A DNA stretch of 64,000 bases. Source: Globisporangium splendens (Eukaryota > Oomycota > Peronosporomycetes > Pythiales > Pythiaceae). Under the pieces are notes generated by a model that did no database searches, had not been told where the DNA came from, and saw only the letters and a program-made list of their open reading frames with translations. Position numbers and translations under genes: made by a program. Positions 1-10,289 of this stretch are shown piece after piece (positions within the stretch are counted from its first letter, which is position 1; each line of letters starts with the position of its first letter). The DNA lies in NCBI GenBank assembly GCA_006386115.1, contig VFIW01000028.1:205416-269415 (forward strand). The letters are read 5' to 3'.

Positions 1-54
1 AGAGTATTGTATCGCACCTAGTGGCTAGGTTCGCATGACAACCTGTTGATGTGC
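1..54 (+). repeat. Short dispersed repeat, inverted partner near 54.1 kb
   Basis: The sequence matches the reverse complement of 54080-54133 with only a few mismatches and stops matching after the shared gtgc. It contains a small dyad, cctagt..actagg. The left limit is unknown because the window starts here. It could be the end of a transposon or a dispersed repeat; the sequence does not decide. Confidence 0.7.
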
Positions 55-482
55 GGAGTCATTACAGTAACTTTAATTCAGCCGGTAATTTTTTGTATTT
101 TCTTTTTTATATTTCTTACGAAAGCAGGACCGCGTAACCGTGCGCGAGACCGCCAAACTGTACGTGATCCGCTAAACCGTTGAATCGCCATTCCAGGGAT
201 TCCAATGTGTGCCCCCGCGCACACCACCGTTGCTTCCCCCGCCTGGTGACGCACGCAGCCGCCCAAGGTTCGTATCTGTGTGGCTGACCTTTGTTTAATG
301 ACTACTTAGTCGTGCTGTGGTTCTTACAGTGTGGTGGTGTGCTGGTGTCTCATTCGGATTGGGAGAACAAATGAGCCCAAAATAACTCGTCTCCTTGAGG
401 TATCGGACAATGGAAAGGCAAACCGTGTGTGACTTGTGCGCGAAGTTGAAAACGTTGATGTGGGCACTATGTTCGAGGTTCC
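1..482. other. Unassigned flank left of element A1
   Basis: No gene is supported here; short frames on both strands look like chance. Bases 1-54 are an inverted near-copy of 54080-54133 (see the repeat entries). The last five bases, gttcc at 478-482, behave as one half of a target-site duplication whose partner appears reversed at 59582-59586. The stretch may therefore once have adjoined the Mutator-like region near 59.5 kb. Confidence 0.6.
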
Positions 483-1137
483 TGTAAGAGGGCGCTGTTC
501 CAAACAGTCCCTCAAACACGGCACACACGCTTGTGCGGGACGAGGAAGTGATCTCCCGACTTGGAGGGAAGAACGAAGACTTGAGTACTTGGAGGAAAAA
601 TTGCAACTGAATTAAAAATGGTTATGGTTCCTGTCGCTACTTACAAATGAACCCCAAGGGATCCTACAGCTTTTATAACTAAAACCTAAACGTACACAAT
701 AAAAACTACGAATCTGATATATAAAACCTTGGGTACATTGAGGTTGAACCCACGGGATATTCTAGAAGCTTGATCTTCAAGTCTTGTATAAAATACCTGC
801 AAAGTGATTGGCTTGCGCCATTCACTTCAGGCGGCAGAGACACGTCGGTCTCGTCGCCAGTCCAGTTTCCCAAGCAGGAACCATCACTCAGTACTTGATT
901 AGTACATGGATGTTATCACTCTGTACTGATTAGTACATGAGAACAACATTCCGCACTGATCAGCACAGAGAACACTCGTGACGTCATCGAATGACGTCAC
1001 ACGTGCATGTGGGGACTGTATTACTGTAATCCCTTTTGTTATTTGTGTCTCCACAAAGCACGCTGAAGGTGGTGTGTGCCACACTAGATCTGGGAACAGA
1101 TCCACCTTCATGTAATGGCTGGTTATGGCCCATTACA
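483..1137 (-). repeat. 3' LTR of element A1
   Basis: 655 bp with inverted ends TGTAA...TTACA, near-identical to 7492-8144, 10709-11360 and 59587-60236. It contains three imperfect dyads of the form gtactgattagtac (about 889-965) and two perfect TGACGTCA octamers at 979-986 and 992-999, arranged as an inverted pair next to a CACGTG motif. Confidence 0.95.
979..999. promoter_or_regulatory. Paired TGACGTCA sites in the A-family LTR
   Basis: Two perfect CRE-type octamers (979-986 and 992-999) sit symmetrically around a 5-bp spacer, followed by ACACGTG. The pair is intact in the other A1 LTR (7986-7993, 7999-8006) and in A3 (59725-59732, 59738-59745); one octamer is mutated in A2. TGACGTCA is the classical binding site of bZIP ATF/CREB-type factors in other eukaryotes. 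Use as an LTR enhancer here is inference. Confidence 0.55.
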
Positions 1138-1213
1138 TCATCCCCTCCTTAAAGTCACAAGTACCTTGTGTACTTTTGCAGACCTTTCGGAGCAGTTCAC
1201 TTTCCAATTGGCA

Positions 1214-2281
1214 ATGAAGCGACCAAGTGACCAAGTGAACCGTGAAGAACGTCCGTCGTCCAAGCGACAGCAGACAGCTCCAGAACTCTTTGACATTTCT
1301 CCCATTCTGAAGAAGAAGGGGGAGCTCGAGTTCTACAAGGAGCGGTTCTTCAGTTGGTGTCGGATCAACGATCGCGATGATCCGAACCAACACATCGCAG
1401 CCCAGAGAGACTCATGGCGAACATTTGTTCGTCTTGAGAACGAGAACAAGATGGAGCGTCTTCTTCGTCGTGGCAATGCTCGTGCCGAGAGAAGAACTCC
1501 CGCTGACGACAGAGCGAACCGTAGCTCTGGTCGTCGTAGTGTCGTCCCTGGCGACGCTACAAGTAGTTCTCATAGCTGCGGACCACGTCGGGAACATCAG
1601 ACTCCAATGTCTGACGAGGCTCCCACGTGTCCGAGCTCGGTGGATATCCACGCCACCGAACTCTGTAGAAGCGTTGATGGTTCGACTGCTTCTTTCCTCG
1701 ACGATGAGCCGGTCGATCTTCATGATCAACAATCGGCTCAACCACCCAGCGATGCTCTCCCTGAGAGTCTAACAACGGGGGTGGGGCTGAACGAGAAAAC
1801 GATTGATCGACTTTGGAAGTGGAAGAGTGCTCATCGTGGGCAAATCGGGGCTTTGCAGCAGCGTTGTTCGACACTTGAGGAACGCTGCGAGAGTCTCGAG
1901 AACCTTGTCGCCGATCATGAGTCGAAGATCGACGTCCTGACAGAAGGTTCTGCCCAGTGTTCGGCTTTGGAGTCCCGTTATGAGGAACGGTTCCAACAGG
2001 TTCAGGACGAACTTGTTCGACTCCGGAAGAACGAGAAGTCTCGTGAGTTGGCTCACGATCGCCTGTTGCGCTCTGTGGAAGAGGCAGGTTCGGCTCTCGA
2101 GGTACTTCGTGGCGAGTACCATTCTCGTCTTCAAGCGTTGGAGGCAGTGAAGGACCAACCCTTCGACGTCCTGCAACTCCTGTACGCCGAGAAGAATCTC
2201 CAGAGCGATGAGCTGTTTGCTCTTCGCAATCAAGTGGAGAAACTTCACGATCAGCTCGATCGTTTACGGAAGATCTCGTAG
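1214..2281 (+). CDS. Antisense ORF of A1: basic N-terminus plus coiled coil
   Basis: This long frame runs opposite to pol. The first ATG of the open frame is at 1115 inside the LTR, but the ATG at 1214 is preferred because it lies outside the LTR and starts a protein-like N-terminus (355 aa). The N-terminus is basic with two KR clusters resembling a nuclear signal. The middle is Ser/Arg-rich. The last ~160 residues are strongly heptad-patterned (repeated LEER, LENLV, LESR, LRKN, LEVLR stretches), typical of a coiled coil. The last 725 bp overlap the pol tail and chromodomain on the other strand; the first ~340 bp overlap no pol coding sequence. The frame ends just where pol leaves the conserved integrase C-terminus. 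A2 keeps the same full frame. Function is unknown; no homologue is claimed. Confidence 0.55.
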   Translation: MKRPSDQVNREERPSSKRQQTAPELFDISPILKKKGELEFYKERFFSWCRINDRDDPNQHIAAQRDSWRTFVRLENENKMERLLRRGNARAERRTPADDRANRSSGRRSVVPGDATSSSHSCGPRREHQTPMSDEAPTCPSSVDIHATELCRSVDGSTASFLDDEPVDLHDQQSAQPPSDALPESLTTGVGLNEKTIDRLWKWKSAHRGQIGALQQRCSTLEERCESLENLVADHESKIDVLTEGSAQCSALESRYEERFQQVQDELVRLRKNEKSRELAHDRLLRSVEEAGSALEVLRGEYHSRLQALEAVKDQPFDVLQLLYAEKNLQSDELFALRNQVEKLHDQLDRLRKIS

Positions 2282-5200
2282 GATCCGCAGATCCACTTGG
2301 AAGGTAAGGCTTCAGTCTACCCACATAAAATGTCGGGTGTAGACGCATGCGTGTAGGTATGTCTAGCGTGTATGCATCACCATTGCATTTCACTACCTTG
2401 AACGGTCCAATGAACCTTGGCAGAAGCTTCGAGCTTCCCAAGTTGGACACTGCATGTTCAGGCGGGTTCGCCGTGCTAAGTAATACAAGATCATTGATCT
2501 TGTAAACTTGCTTGTTCTTCCTTCCGCTCTTGTCTGCTTGTTCCTTTTGCAGATCCTGAGCCTTCGCGATTGCGTCTCGAACAAACCTCACAACGGCTTG
2601 TCTCCTCACAACAAAGTCATCGACTTGCTGCTCTTCACGACTTGTTAGGCCGTCGAGGGGTTTCATCGAGTCAAAATTGGCTTTCAACTCGGAAGCAGCA
2701 TTCAGGTCGTAAGACGACTTCGGCTTGTTTCCATGAGCCGGAGTCCCTCCCCCACTCAAGGTAGAGACCTCACCCATTATGGAAGCAGGCACTCGAGGGT
2801 GAATGCCATAGTTCACATAAAATGGAGAGTGACCTGTCGAGATATGCGTGGAGTTGTTCAACGCAAACTCGGCAAGAGGGAGAAACCCACTCCACTCTTT
2901 GAAAGACGTTGCGCAGCTGCGCAACACGTCTTCGAGGACACGATTCACTCGCTCTGTTTGACTGTCCGTTTCAGGGTGTGCCGCTGTTGACATGGACAAC
3001 TTGGTGTCCAGAAGTCCGAACAGTGCACGCCAGAACTTGGACGTGAAACGGGTGTCACGGTCAGACACGATCTCGACCGGTAGTCCGTGTAGACGGAATA
3101 CGACGCCTACAAAGACCTTGGCAGTCTTCTCAGCTGAGATCTTGTCCGAAACAGGCGCAAGATGAACCATCTTGCTGAATCGGTCCACAAACACAAGGAC
3201 GCCATTGCGTCCATGTGTGTCTCTTGGAAGTCCGAATACGAAACCCATACTCACAGACTTCCAACTGTCCGATGGGACAGCCAATGAACGAAGTGGTGCC
3301 TGCGTGGAACCAGAAGGTTTCGCTCGTTGGCAGATCTCGCAAGTCCTCACATACTTGCGCACCCACTTGTACATGTGTGGCCAGTAGTAATCCCGGGAAA
3401 GACTGAGAAACGTTTTCTCACGTCCGAGGCGGCCACCCGAAGGACTGTCATGGTACTCATACAAGAGTCGATGACGCAGACCTTCGTCGTTGGGAACAAC
3501 AACCCTTGCTGTATCCCCTTGTTCGACCGCATAGTACAACAACCTATTGTGTACTCGGAAGCGGTGAACTCGCGATCTTGTGCGCGACGGAAGACCTTGC
3601 AGTGCTTTGTCGGAAGGGTCCTTGAAGTACTTCAACAAGTCCTGACATGTTTCGTCAGACTTGTACCCTTCGACGATCTCTTCTCGCACTGTAGTCGCAG
3701 CTCGCACCGCGATCGCTTGAACATCTTCACAGAGTCGACGTGCTCCGTCCGTGTCTTCACTCTTGGTCTTCGGATCGTAATCCGGACGTCTTGACAGCGC
3801 ATCGGCTAAGATGTTCGTCTTGCCTGGCTTGTAGTGTACAACGAAGTTGTACTCTGCAAAGAAGGAGAACCACCTCGCCATTCTTTGCGACAAATGAGGA
3901 GTCTTCACTGCCGTACGCAGGGATGCGTGGTCAGTGCAGACAGCAAAGCGCTCCTCGCCAAGCAGATACACACGGAACTTGACCAAAGAATACTTCATCG
4001 CCAGAAGTTCCTTGTCGTGAACTGTGTAGTTCCGTTCTGCGGGTCGGAGTTGTCGTGACTGATACGACACAACTCGTTCGTGACCCTCATCATCGTGTTG
4101 CGTCAACACACAACCGATGGCATAGTCGCTCGCATCGCAGACGACGTGGAACGGCTTGTCGTGGTTTGGCAGAGCCAACACAGGAGCTTCTCGAAGACTC
4201 CTCTTGACTTCTTCGAACGCCGCCTGATGGTCTTTCGACCACTTCCACTCAACGTCTTTCTTCAAGAGTTGTGTGAGGGGTTGCACCAACGCTGCATAAT
4301 TGCGCGTGTACTTGTGCAAGTAGTTGGCTAAACCCAACCATTGTCGCAGCTGTTTGACATTCTGAGGCACTGGCCAATCGTCAATAGCTTTGACCTTCTC
4401 CGGATCGACTCGAACACCGCTCTTGCCCACAAAACAACCGAGAACAGGGATCTCGGGGGAGAAGAACATGCACTTCTTCAAGTTTGCGTAGAGTTTGTTC
4501 TCGCGCATGACCTGGAAAACTTGACGAAGATGATCGAGATGAACATCGACATCAGACTTCCCATTCGTGGTCTTACTGTGAACGAAAATGTCGTCAAAGT
4601 AACTTGGTGCAAATGTTCGCAGAGGACGAGGAACGTTCGTGACCATTCGATTGAAGGTCGCAAGAGCATTCTTCAGTCCCTGTGGCATCACTAACTATTC
4701 CCACAGCATACCACTCGGGGTACTCACTGCGGTTAGTGGGACATCGTCTTCGCGCATTCGAATCTGATAGAACCCATCTTTCAGATCGATAGCACTAAAG
4801 ACGGTGCTGCCAACCATTCCATCAAGGATCATGTCCTTGCGTGGAACCGGAGTCTGGGCCGGAATGGTAGCGTCGTTCAGCTCGTTGAAAGCGTGAACAA
4901 TGCGCCAACCTCCAGTTGCCTTCTTCACACAGAAAGTGGGGCTGCAATGCGGAGACTTACTCTCTCGCACATGACCAGCCTTAGCACGTTGTGCAAAGAA
5001 CTCGTCGATTGCCTCGACTTGTTCCTTTGGCAACGGCCACTGTCTTGTGATGCAGTACTTCGTGCCAGGAAGTACATCAATCTCATGACGAATGCCTCTG
5101 TCGAATGGCAACTCGTCCGGCACCTTGTCAGGGAAAATATCTTCATATTCCCTGGCAAGCGCATACACGGGGTTCTTCTTGAGGGCGTCCCACGACTGCT

Positions 5201-5696
5201 CCTCGAATCTTTCCTTCCGTGTCTTTTCGTCCAACACATCTGCATCCGCACTAGATGCTGTGTTGACGAAGCCTTCGTCGACCATTTCGACGATCGCACA
5301 CACCTGCGCAATATCGCCTCTCGCTAGGCTGCGCTCCAGTGTCTTCTTGCTCATTGATGGCAAGGAAATCAACTCTTGGACTGAACTTGGAGGATTTTCA
5401 ATCTTCACGTGACGGATTACATCCACGTCACCTTCTTCATTGTAGACCGCGATATTCACGAACTCGCTTGGAATGTCTTGTGCTTGGACACTCCCTTCGT
5501 CATCACCACTTGTACCTTGATCAGGGGTACTCAAAATTCTTGGCGAAAAACTTCTCTTGCTGGTCTTCTTCTTGTCTTGGGAAGGGTGTTTGTTCCACTT
5601 CCATTCACTCTTGTCAACGCCATCACGAACCTTGTCGTCGTCGATGGCAAAGGAGACAGTCTTTTTCTGGCGCCTGACTGCTCCACTTCCGTTCAT
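1557..5696 (-). pseudogene. pol: A1 pol: RT, RNase H, integrase, chromodomain (nonsense codon)
   Basis: The frame runs from the ATG at 5696, 5 nt after the protease stop, to a stop at 1557. In order it shows a RT with ID-L-DGFYQ and SYFDD motifs, RNase H (CDASDYAIG, KELLAMKY, TDHASL), the HHCC zinc finger of integrase, a DDE core, and a C-terminal chromodomain (FYRVRWRGY, DTWEP). Two lesions are visible. A TAG at 4695-4697 replaces the Trp codon found in A3 inside RT (MLWE-stop). The first DDE aspartate is Gly (codon GGT at 3243-3245) where A2 has Asp. RT uses YFDD rather than the commoner YVDD or YIDD, as does element B. The copy is therefore unlikely to be autonomous. The 3' end overlaps the antisense frame. 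Confidence 0.93.
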
Positions 5697-5701
5697 CTTC
5701 T

Positions 5702-6337
5702 TTAAAATGGGTACCGCTTGTGAACATGGGGGCCATCGCACACCGCAATATCACAAGGGCCATCTGGGATCTCTTCCACAGATGTATACACCCATACCAC
5801 TTCATCCGTTGTTGTGCAGCACAAGTCAACATCGCGTGACTTGCCAACGGAGATCTTCATATTCATCCAGTCAATGCTAGGTTGGTAACGCTTCAACCAC
5901 GGCATTCCCAGGATGATATCAAACTTGTCATCGAGGTCGAGTAAAATGAACTCGTCTTCACCTCGGAAATCTTCACACTTGATTGCCAAACGCGCCACGC
6001 GCTTCGGCATCTTCACAGTTGACCCATTTGCCAACCGGACAATCATCATCTTTTCTTCATTCGTATCAGGCACGAAGACGCCATGCCTGACGATCACTTC
6101 ATTTCGAACAAAGTTGTTCGACGCACCAGTGTCAACCAAAGCTCGTAGAGGCGTTGCAATACCGTCTACATGAACTTTGTGAACGATCAAACTTGACATT
6201 TGACTGACACTCTTCTCACTCATAGTGGAAACTGCATGTGCTTGATGCACATAGGGGTCAGAGTCCTGTGTCTCCACAACGTCCACAGTCCTCTTTTCCG
6301 GGCCAGTAGGAGGCCCCTCCCCTACTGTCCATTCCCG
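5702..6337 (-). CDS. pro: A1 protease, reached by -1 frameshift from gag
   Basis: The frame becomes usable downstream of the slippery heptamer at 6337-6343 and ends at TAA 5702-5704. It has the retropepsin motif LVDTGASNNFV, then a flap-like region and ILGMPWL, as expected for gypsy aspartic proteases that process Gag-Pol. It lies one frame -1 from gag, and pol lies another -1 step away. The pol ATG is 5 nt past the protease stop, so pol could be expressed by a second shift or by reinitiation. The same layout is kept in A3. Confidence 0.85.
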   Translation of the reverse strand, partial: REWTVGEGPPTGPEKRTVDVVETQDSDPYVHQAHAVSTMSEKSVSQMSSLIVHKVHVDGIATPLRALVDTGASNNFVRNEVIVRHGVFVPDTNEEKMMIVRLANGSTVKMPKRVARLAIKCEDFRGEDEFILLDLDDKFDIILGMPWLKRYQPSIDWMNMKISVGKSRDVDLCCTTTDEVVWVYTSVEEIPDGPCDIAVCDGPHVHKRYPF

Positions 6338-7371
6338 TTTTTTGGCCCAAGTGACCGCTCGAACCGACGACCGTAAGAACGATCGTGGTTGTTCGAACGA
6401 GCACCCTGTGTCGTTTGCCGACCCGGCAAAGACACCTTGCAGTTCCGAGCAATGTGACCCGGCTTCCCGCAATGGAAACACTTCCCATCGTTGCGAGGAC
6501 GCTCATTTCCAGGCGTGGAAATGTACGAGATGTCCATGGGCTCGGGACCGTCATGCGCAACATTTGATTGCCGCATTGGTCTTGACGCGAACCCATGGAA
6601 CTTCGCTTGCTTGATGCTGAACTCTTCTTGCATCGCGCGTTCAATGGCTTCGTCCAGCGTCTTGGGATACTCGCGGAACAATTGGTTCCGAATCGGATCA
6701 TCGTTCAGACCCGTCATGAACGTCACGACTTGCGTCGGAACGTCAATCGGCTCGTCGACGATGCTCGACACCAAGTAACGAGCACGTTGTGCATACGAGT
6801 GAAGGTCGAAACGGCCTTGACGAAGCTTGAGGAACTCGGCGCGTGCACGCAACTCACTCTGTGGAGGTTCAAACGCCTTCTTGAGCTCGGTCTTGAAATG
6901 ACCGTAGCTGGGGAAGCAGTTTAGATCGGCTAAACGCTTGCCATACGCCCAGCTCTTCGCACGACTCGCAAGGTTGGACATCGCGAACAACACTTGCTGC
7001 GAAGGGTCTCGCAGTTGTCTTGCAGTGATCGCTGCATCCAACTCGACGAACCATCGTGAGAGGGGTTCGTTCTCTCCGCCACGATACGAAGAGACGTCAA
7101 GCTTCAGTGGCACCGTCCTGATTGAGGAAACAGGGGTTGCGACCTGCTTCCGGGAGGACATGATCTCGTGGTGCATGAAGCTGACCACCGCGCTCTTCTG
7201 GTCCTCCGGAGACGCCGATCGAAGCAGGCTGACCACGGCAGCCTCTCCGATGACATCTCGCATGCGCTCAAGCGCCATCCACTCATGAGAAGACAAATGA
7301 GGGAAACCCACAATAGTCAACTCGACAGTTTCCGGTACTGCTGGACCGAGTGGGGTTCCTGTAGCATCCAT
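6322..7371 (-). CDS. gag: A1 Gag, 349 aa, with CCHC zinc knuckle
   Basis: This intact frame begins MDATGTPLG. The central part is a retrotransposon Gag capsid-type domain (around residues 90-230, with WFVELDAAI, WAYGKRL, LKLRQG). A single zinc knuckle, CFHCGKPGHIARNC, follows near residue 300. It builds the cytoplasmic particle that packages element RNA. The gag stop is 12 nt after AAAAAAC (6337-6343), and a stem-loop lies just downstream. A3 carries the same gene with an internal stop. Confidence 0.92.
   Translation of the reverse strand: MDATGTPLGPAVPETVELTIVGFPHLSSHEWMALERMRDVIGEAAVVSLLRSASPEDQKSAVVSFMHHEIMSSRKQVATPVSSIRTVPLKLDVSSYRGGENEPLSRWFVELDAAITARQLRDPSQQVLFAMSNLASRAKSWAYGKRLADLNCFPSYGHFKTELKKAFEPPQSELRARAEFLKLRQGRFDLHSYAQRARYLVSSIVDEPIDVPTQVVTFMTGLNDDPIRNQLFREYPKTLDEAIERAMQEEFSIKQAKFHGFASRPMRQSNVAHDGPEPMDISYISTPGNERPRNDGKCFHCGKPGHIARNCKVSLPGRQTTQGARSNNHDRSYGRRFERSLGPKNGNGQ
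6337..6343 (-). other. Predicted -1 ribosomal frameshift heptamer AAAAAAC (A1 gag/pro)
   Basis: In the gag frame it reads A AAA AAC, a canonical X XXY YYZ slippery site, 12 nt before the gag stop. Slipping joins gag to the protease frame exactly. Downstream, cagtagg and cctactg can form a 7-bp stem (mapped in A3 at 61400-61406 and 61417-61423). A gggc stretch in the loop can pair with gccc beyond the stem, as in an H-type pseudoknot. Confidence 0.75.
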
Positions 7372-7491
7372 GTTCCAAACAAGGACGCTCGCAGGGTCTT
7401 GGGCAGGAATGCGCGACGTGCTTCAAAGCCGCGTCGTCAAACCTCTTCACTTCACTGGGTCGTTGGAAGGACCGCTCGAAGTGCTACCAGG

Positions 7492-8144
7492 TGTAAGAGG
7501 GCGCTGTTCACAACAGTCCCCCAAACACGGCACACACGCTTGTGCGGGACGAGGAAGCGATCTCCCGACTTGTAGGGAGGAAGAAGACTTGAGGGCTTGG
7601 AGGAAAAATTGCAACTGAATTGAAAAGGTTACGGTTCCTGTCGCTACTTACAAATGAACCCCAAGGGATCCTACAGGTTTTATAACTAAAACCTAAACAT
7701 ACACAATATAACCTATGAATCTGATATATAAAACCTTGGGTACACTGAGGTTGAACCTACGGGATCTTCTAGAAGATTGAACTTCAAGTCTTGTATAAAA
7801 TCCCTGCAAAGTGATTGGCTCGCGCCACTCACTCCAGGTGGCAGAGACACGTCGGTCTCGTCGCCAGTCCAGTTTCCCAAGTAGGAACCATCACTCAGTA
7901 CTTGGTTAGTACATGGATGTCATTACTCTGTACTGATTAGTACATGAGAACAACATTCTGCACTGATCAGCACAGAGAACACTCGTGACGTCATCGAATG
8001 ACGTCACACGTGCATGTGGGGACTGTATTACTGTAATCCCTTTTGTTATTTGTGTCTCCACAAAGCACGCTGAAGGTGGTGTGTGCCACACTAGATCTGG
8101 GAACAGATCCACCTTCATGTAATGGCTGGTTATGGCCCATTACA
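7492..8144 (-). repeat. 5' LTR of element A1
   Basis: 653 bp, TGTAA...TTACA, carrying both TGACGTCA sites. It is followed on its left (element-downstream side) by the primer-binding site 7472-7489. Its outer end at 8144 touches element A2 with no spacer; the first A2 bases are gctgc. Confidence 0.95.
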
Positions 8145-10289
8145 GCTGCGACTGGAGTGCGAGAAGAGATCGTCGAAGGGTACAAGTCTGACGAAACATG
8201 TCAGGACTTGTTGAAGCACTTCAAGGACCCTTCCGACAAAGCACTGCAAGGTCTTCCGTCGCGCACAAGATCGCGAGTTCACACGCTTCCGAGTACACAA
8301 TGGGTTGTTGTACTGGCGGTCGAACAAGGGGATACAGCAAGGGTTGTTGTTCCCAACGACGAAGGTCTGCGTCATCGACTCTTGTATGAGTACCATGACA
8401 GTCCTTCGGGTGGCCATCTCGGACGTGAGAAAACGTTTCTCAGTCTTTCCCAGGATTACTACTGGCCACACATGTACAAGTGGGTACGCAAGTATGTGAG
8501 GACTTGCGAGGTCTGCCAACGAGTGAAACCCTCTGGTTCCACGCAGGCACCACTTCGTTCATTGGCTGTCCCATCGGACAGTTGGAAGTCTGTGAGTATG
8601 GATTTCATATTCGGACTTCCACGTGACACACATGGACGCAATGGCATCCTTGTGTTTGTGGACCGATTCAGCAAGATGGTTCATCTTGCGCCTGTTTCGG
8701 ACAAGATCTCTGCTGAGAAGACTGCCAAGGTCTTTGTAGACGTCGTATTCCGTCTACACGGACTACCAGTCGAGATCGTGTCTGACCGTGACACCCGTTT
8801 CACGTCCAAGTTCTGGCGTGCACTGTTCGGACTTCTGGACACCAAGTTGTCCATGTCAACAGCGGCACACCCTGAAACGGACAGTCAAACAGAGCGAGTG
8901 AATCGTGTCCTCGAAGACGTGTTGCGCAGCTGCGCAACGTCTTTCAAAGAGTGGAGTGGGTTTCTCCCTCTTGCCGAGTTTGCGTTGAACAACTCCACGC
9001 ATGTCTCGACAGGTCACTCTCCATTTTATGTGAACTATGGCATTCACCCTCGAGTGCCTGCTTCCATAATGGGTGAGGTCTCTACCTTAAGTGGGAGAGG
9101 GACTCCGGCTCATGGAAACAAGCCGAAGTCGTCTTACGACCTGAATGCTGCTTCCGAGTTGAAAGCCAATTTTGACTCGATGAAACCCCTCGACGACCTA
9201 ACAAGTCGTGAAGGGCAGCAAGTCGATGACTTTATTGTGAGGAGACAAGCCGTTGTGAGGTTTGTTCGAGACGCAATCGCGAAGGCTCAGGATCTGCAAA
9301 AGGAACAAGCAGACAAGAGCGGAAGGAAGAACAAGCAAGTTTATAAGATCAACGATCTTGTATTACTTAGCACGGCGAACCTGCCTGGACATGCAGTGTC
9401 CAACTTGGGAAGCTCGAAGCTTCTGCCAAGGTTCATTGGACCGTTCAAGGTAGTGAAATGCAATGGTGATGCCCACACGCTAGACATACCTACACGCATG
9501 CGTCTACACCCGACATTTTATGTGGGTAGACTAAAGCCTTACCTTCCAAGTGGATCTGCGGATCCTACGAGATCTTCCGCAAACGATCGAGCTGATCGTG
9601 AAGCTTCTCCACTTGATTGCGAAGAGCAAACAGCTCATCGCTCTGGAGATTCTTCTCGACGTACAGGAGTTGCAGGACGTCGAAGGATTGGTCCTTCACT
9701 GCCTCCAACGCTTGAAGACGAGAATGGTACTCGCCACGAAGTACCTCGAGAGCCGAACCTGCTTCTTCCACAGAGCGCAACAGGCGATCGTGAGCCAACT
9801 CGCGAGACTTCTCGTTCTTCTGGAGTCGAACAAGTTCGTCCTGAACCTGTTGGAACCGTTCCTCATAACGGGACTCCAAAGCCGAACACTGGGCAGAACC
9901 TTCTGTCAGGACGTCGATCTTCGACTCATGATCGGCGACAAGGTTCTCGAGACTCTCGCAGCGTTCCTCAAGTGTCGAACAACGCTGCTGCAAAGCCCCG
10001 ATTTGCCCACGATGAGCACTCTTCCACTTCCAAAGTCGATCAATCGTTTTCTCGTTCAGCCCCACCCCCGTTGTTAGACTCTCAGGGAGAGCATCGCTGG
10101 GTGGTTGAGCCGATTGTTGATCATGAAGATCGACCGGCTCATCGTCGAGGAAAGAAGCAGTCGAACCATCAACGCTTCTACAGAGTTCGGTGGCGTGGAT
10201 ATCCACCGAGCTCGGACACGTGGGAGCCACGTCAGACATTGGAGTCTGATGTTCCCGACGTGGTCCGCAGCTACGAGAACTGCTTGTAG
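8145..10289 (+). pseudogene. pol: A2 pol fragment: integrase and chromodomain
   Basis: The fragment is open for 715 codons. The frame continues upstream into the A1 LTR by chance. It starts just before the integrase zinc finger (H-x-H ... CEVCQRVK). The DDE core is complete here: SMDFIFG, VSDRDTRFTS and the Glu in QTERVNR. A low-complexity linker follows, then the chromodomain ending at the TAG. RT and RNase H are absent, so it cannot act as a full pol. It is the useful comparator showing that A1 lost its first DDE Asp. Confidence 0.9.

Larger units (their letters stand above)
483..8144 (-). mobile_element. Ty3/gypsy element A1, full-length but damaged
   Basis: This is a complete chromodomain gypsy element on the minus strand: 5' LTR 7492-8144, primer-binding site at 7472-7489 (starting TGG two bases inside the LTR), gag, protease, RT, RNase H, integrase, chromodomain, a purine-rich tract just right of 1137, and 3' LTR 483-1137. 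Gag, pro and pol lie in three frames, each one step -1 from the last. RT carries a nonsense codon and the integrase has lost its first catalytic Asp. The flanks do not match as a target duplication: gttcc lies on the left, while the right side runs straight into element A2. A long antisense frame covers the 3' end of pol. Confidence 0.93.

Noticed and set aside
295..606. Small minus-strand frame at the A1 LTR edge
   Set aside because: It is half LTR, half flank, with no recognisable protein features.
1115..1213. Start of the family A antisense protein inside the LTR
   Set aside because: The ATG at 1115 lies within the LTR end. The ATG at 1214 begins a more protein-like sequence. The upstream start is only an alternative.
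8043..8144. Coding sequence of A2 beginning in the A1 LTR
   Set aside because: The first ~34 codons are LTR sequence read by chance across the junction.
483..8144. A1 as a simple insertion into A2
   Set aside because: The left flank (1-482) is not the missing part of A2, and gttcc does not match gctgc, so a simple nested insertion does not fit.
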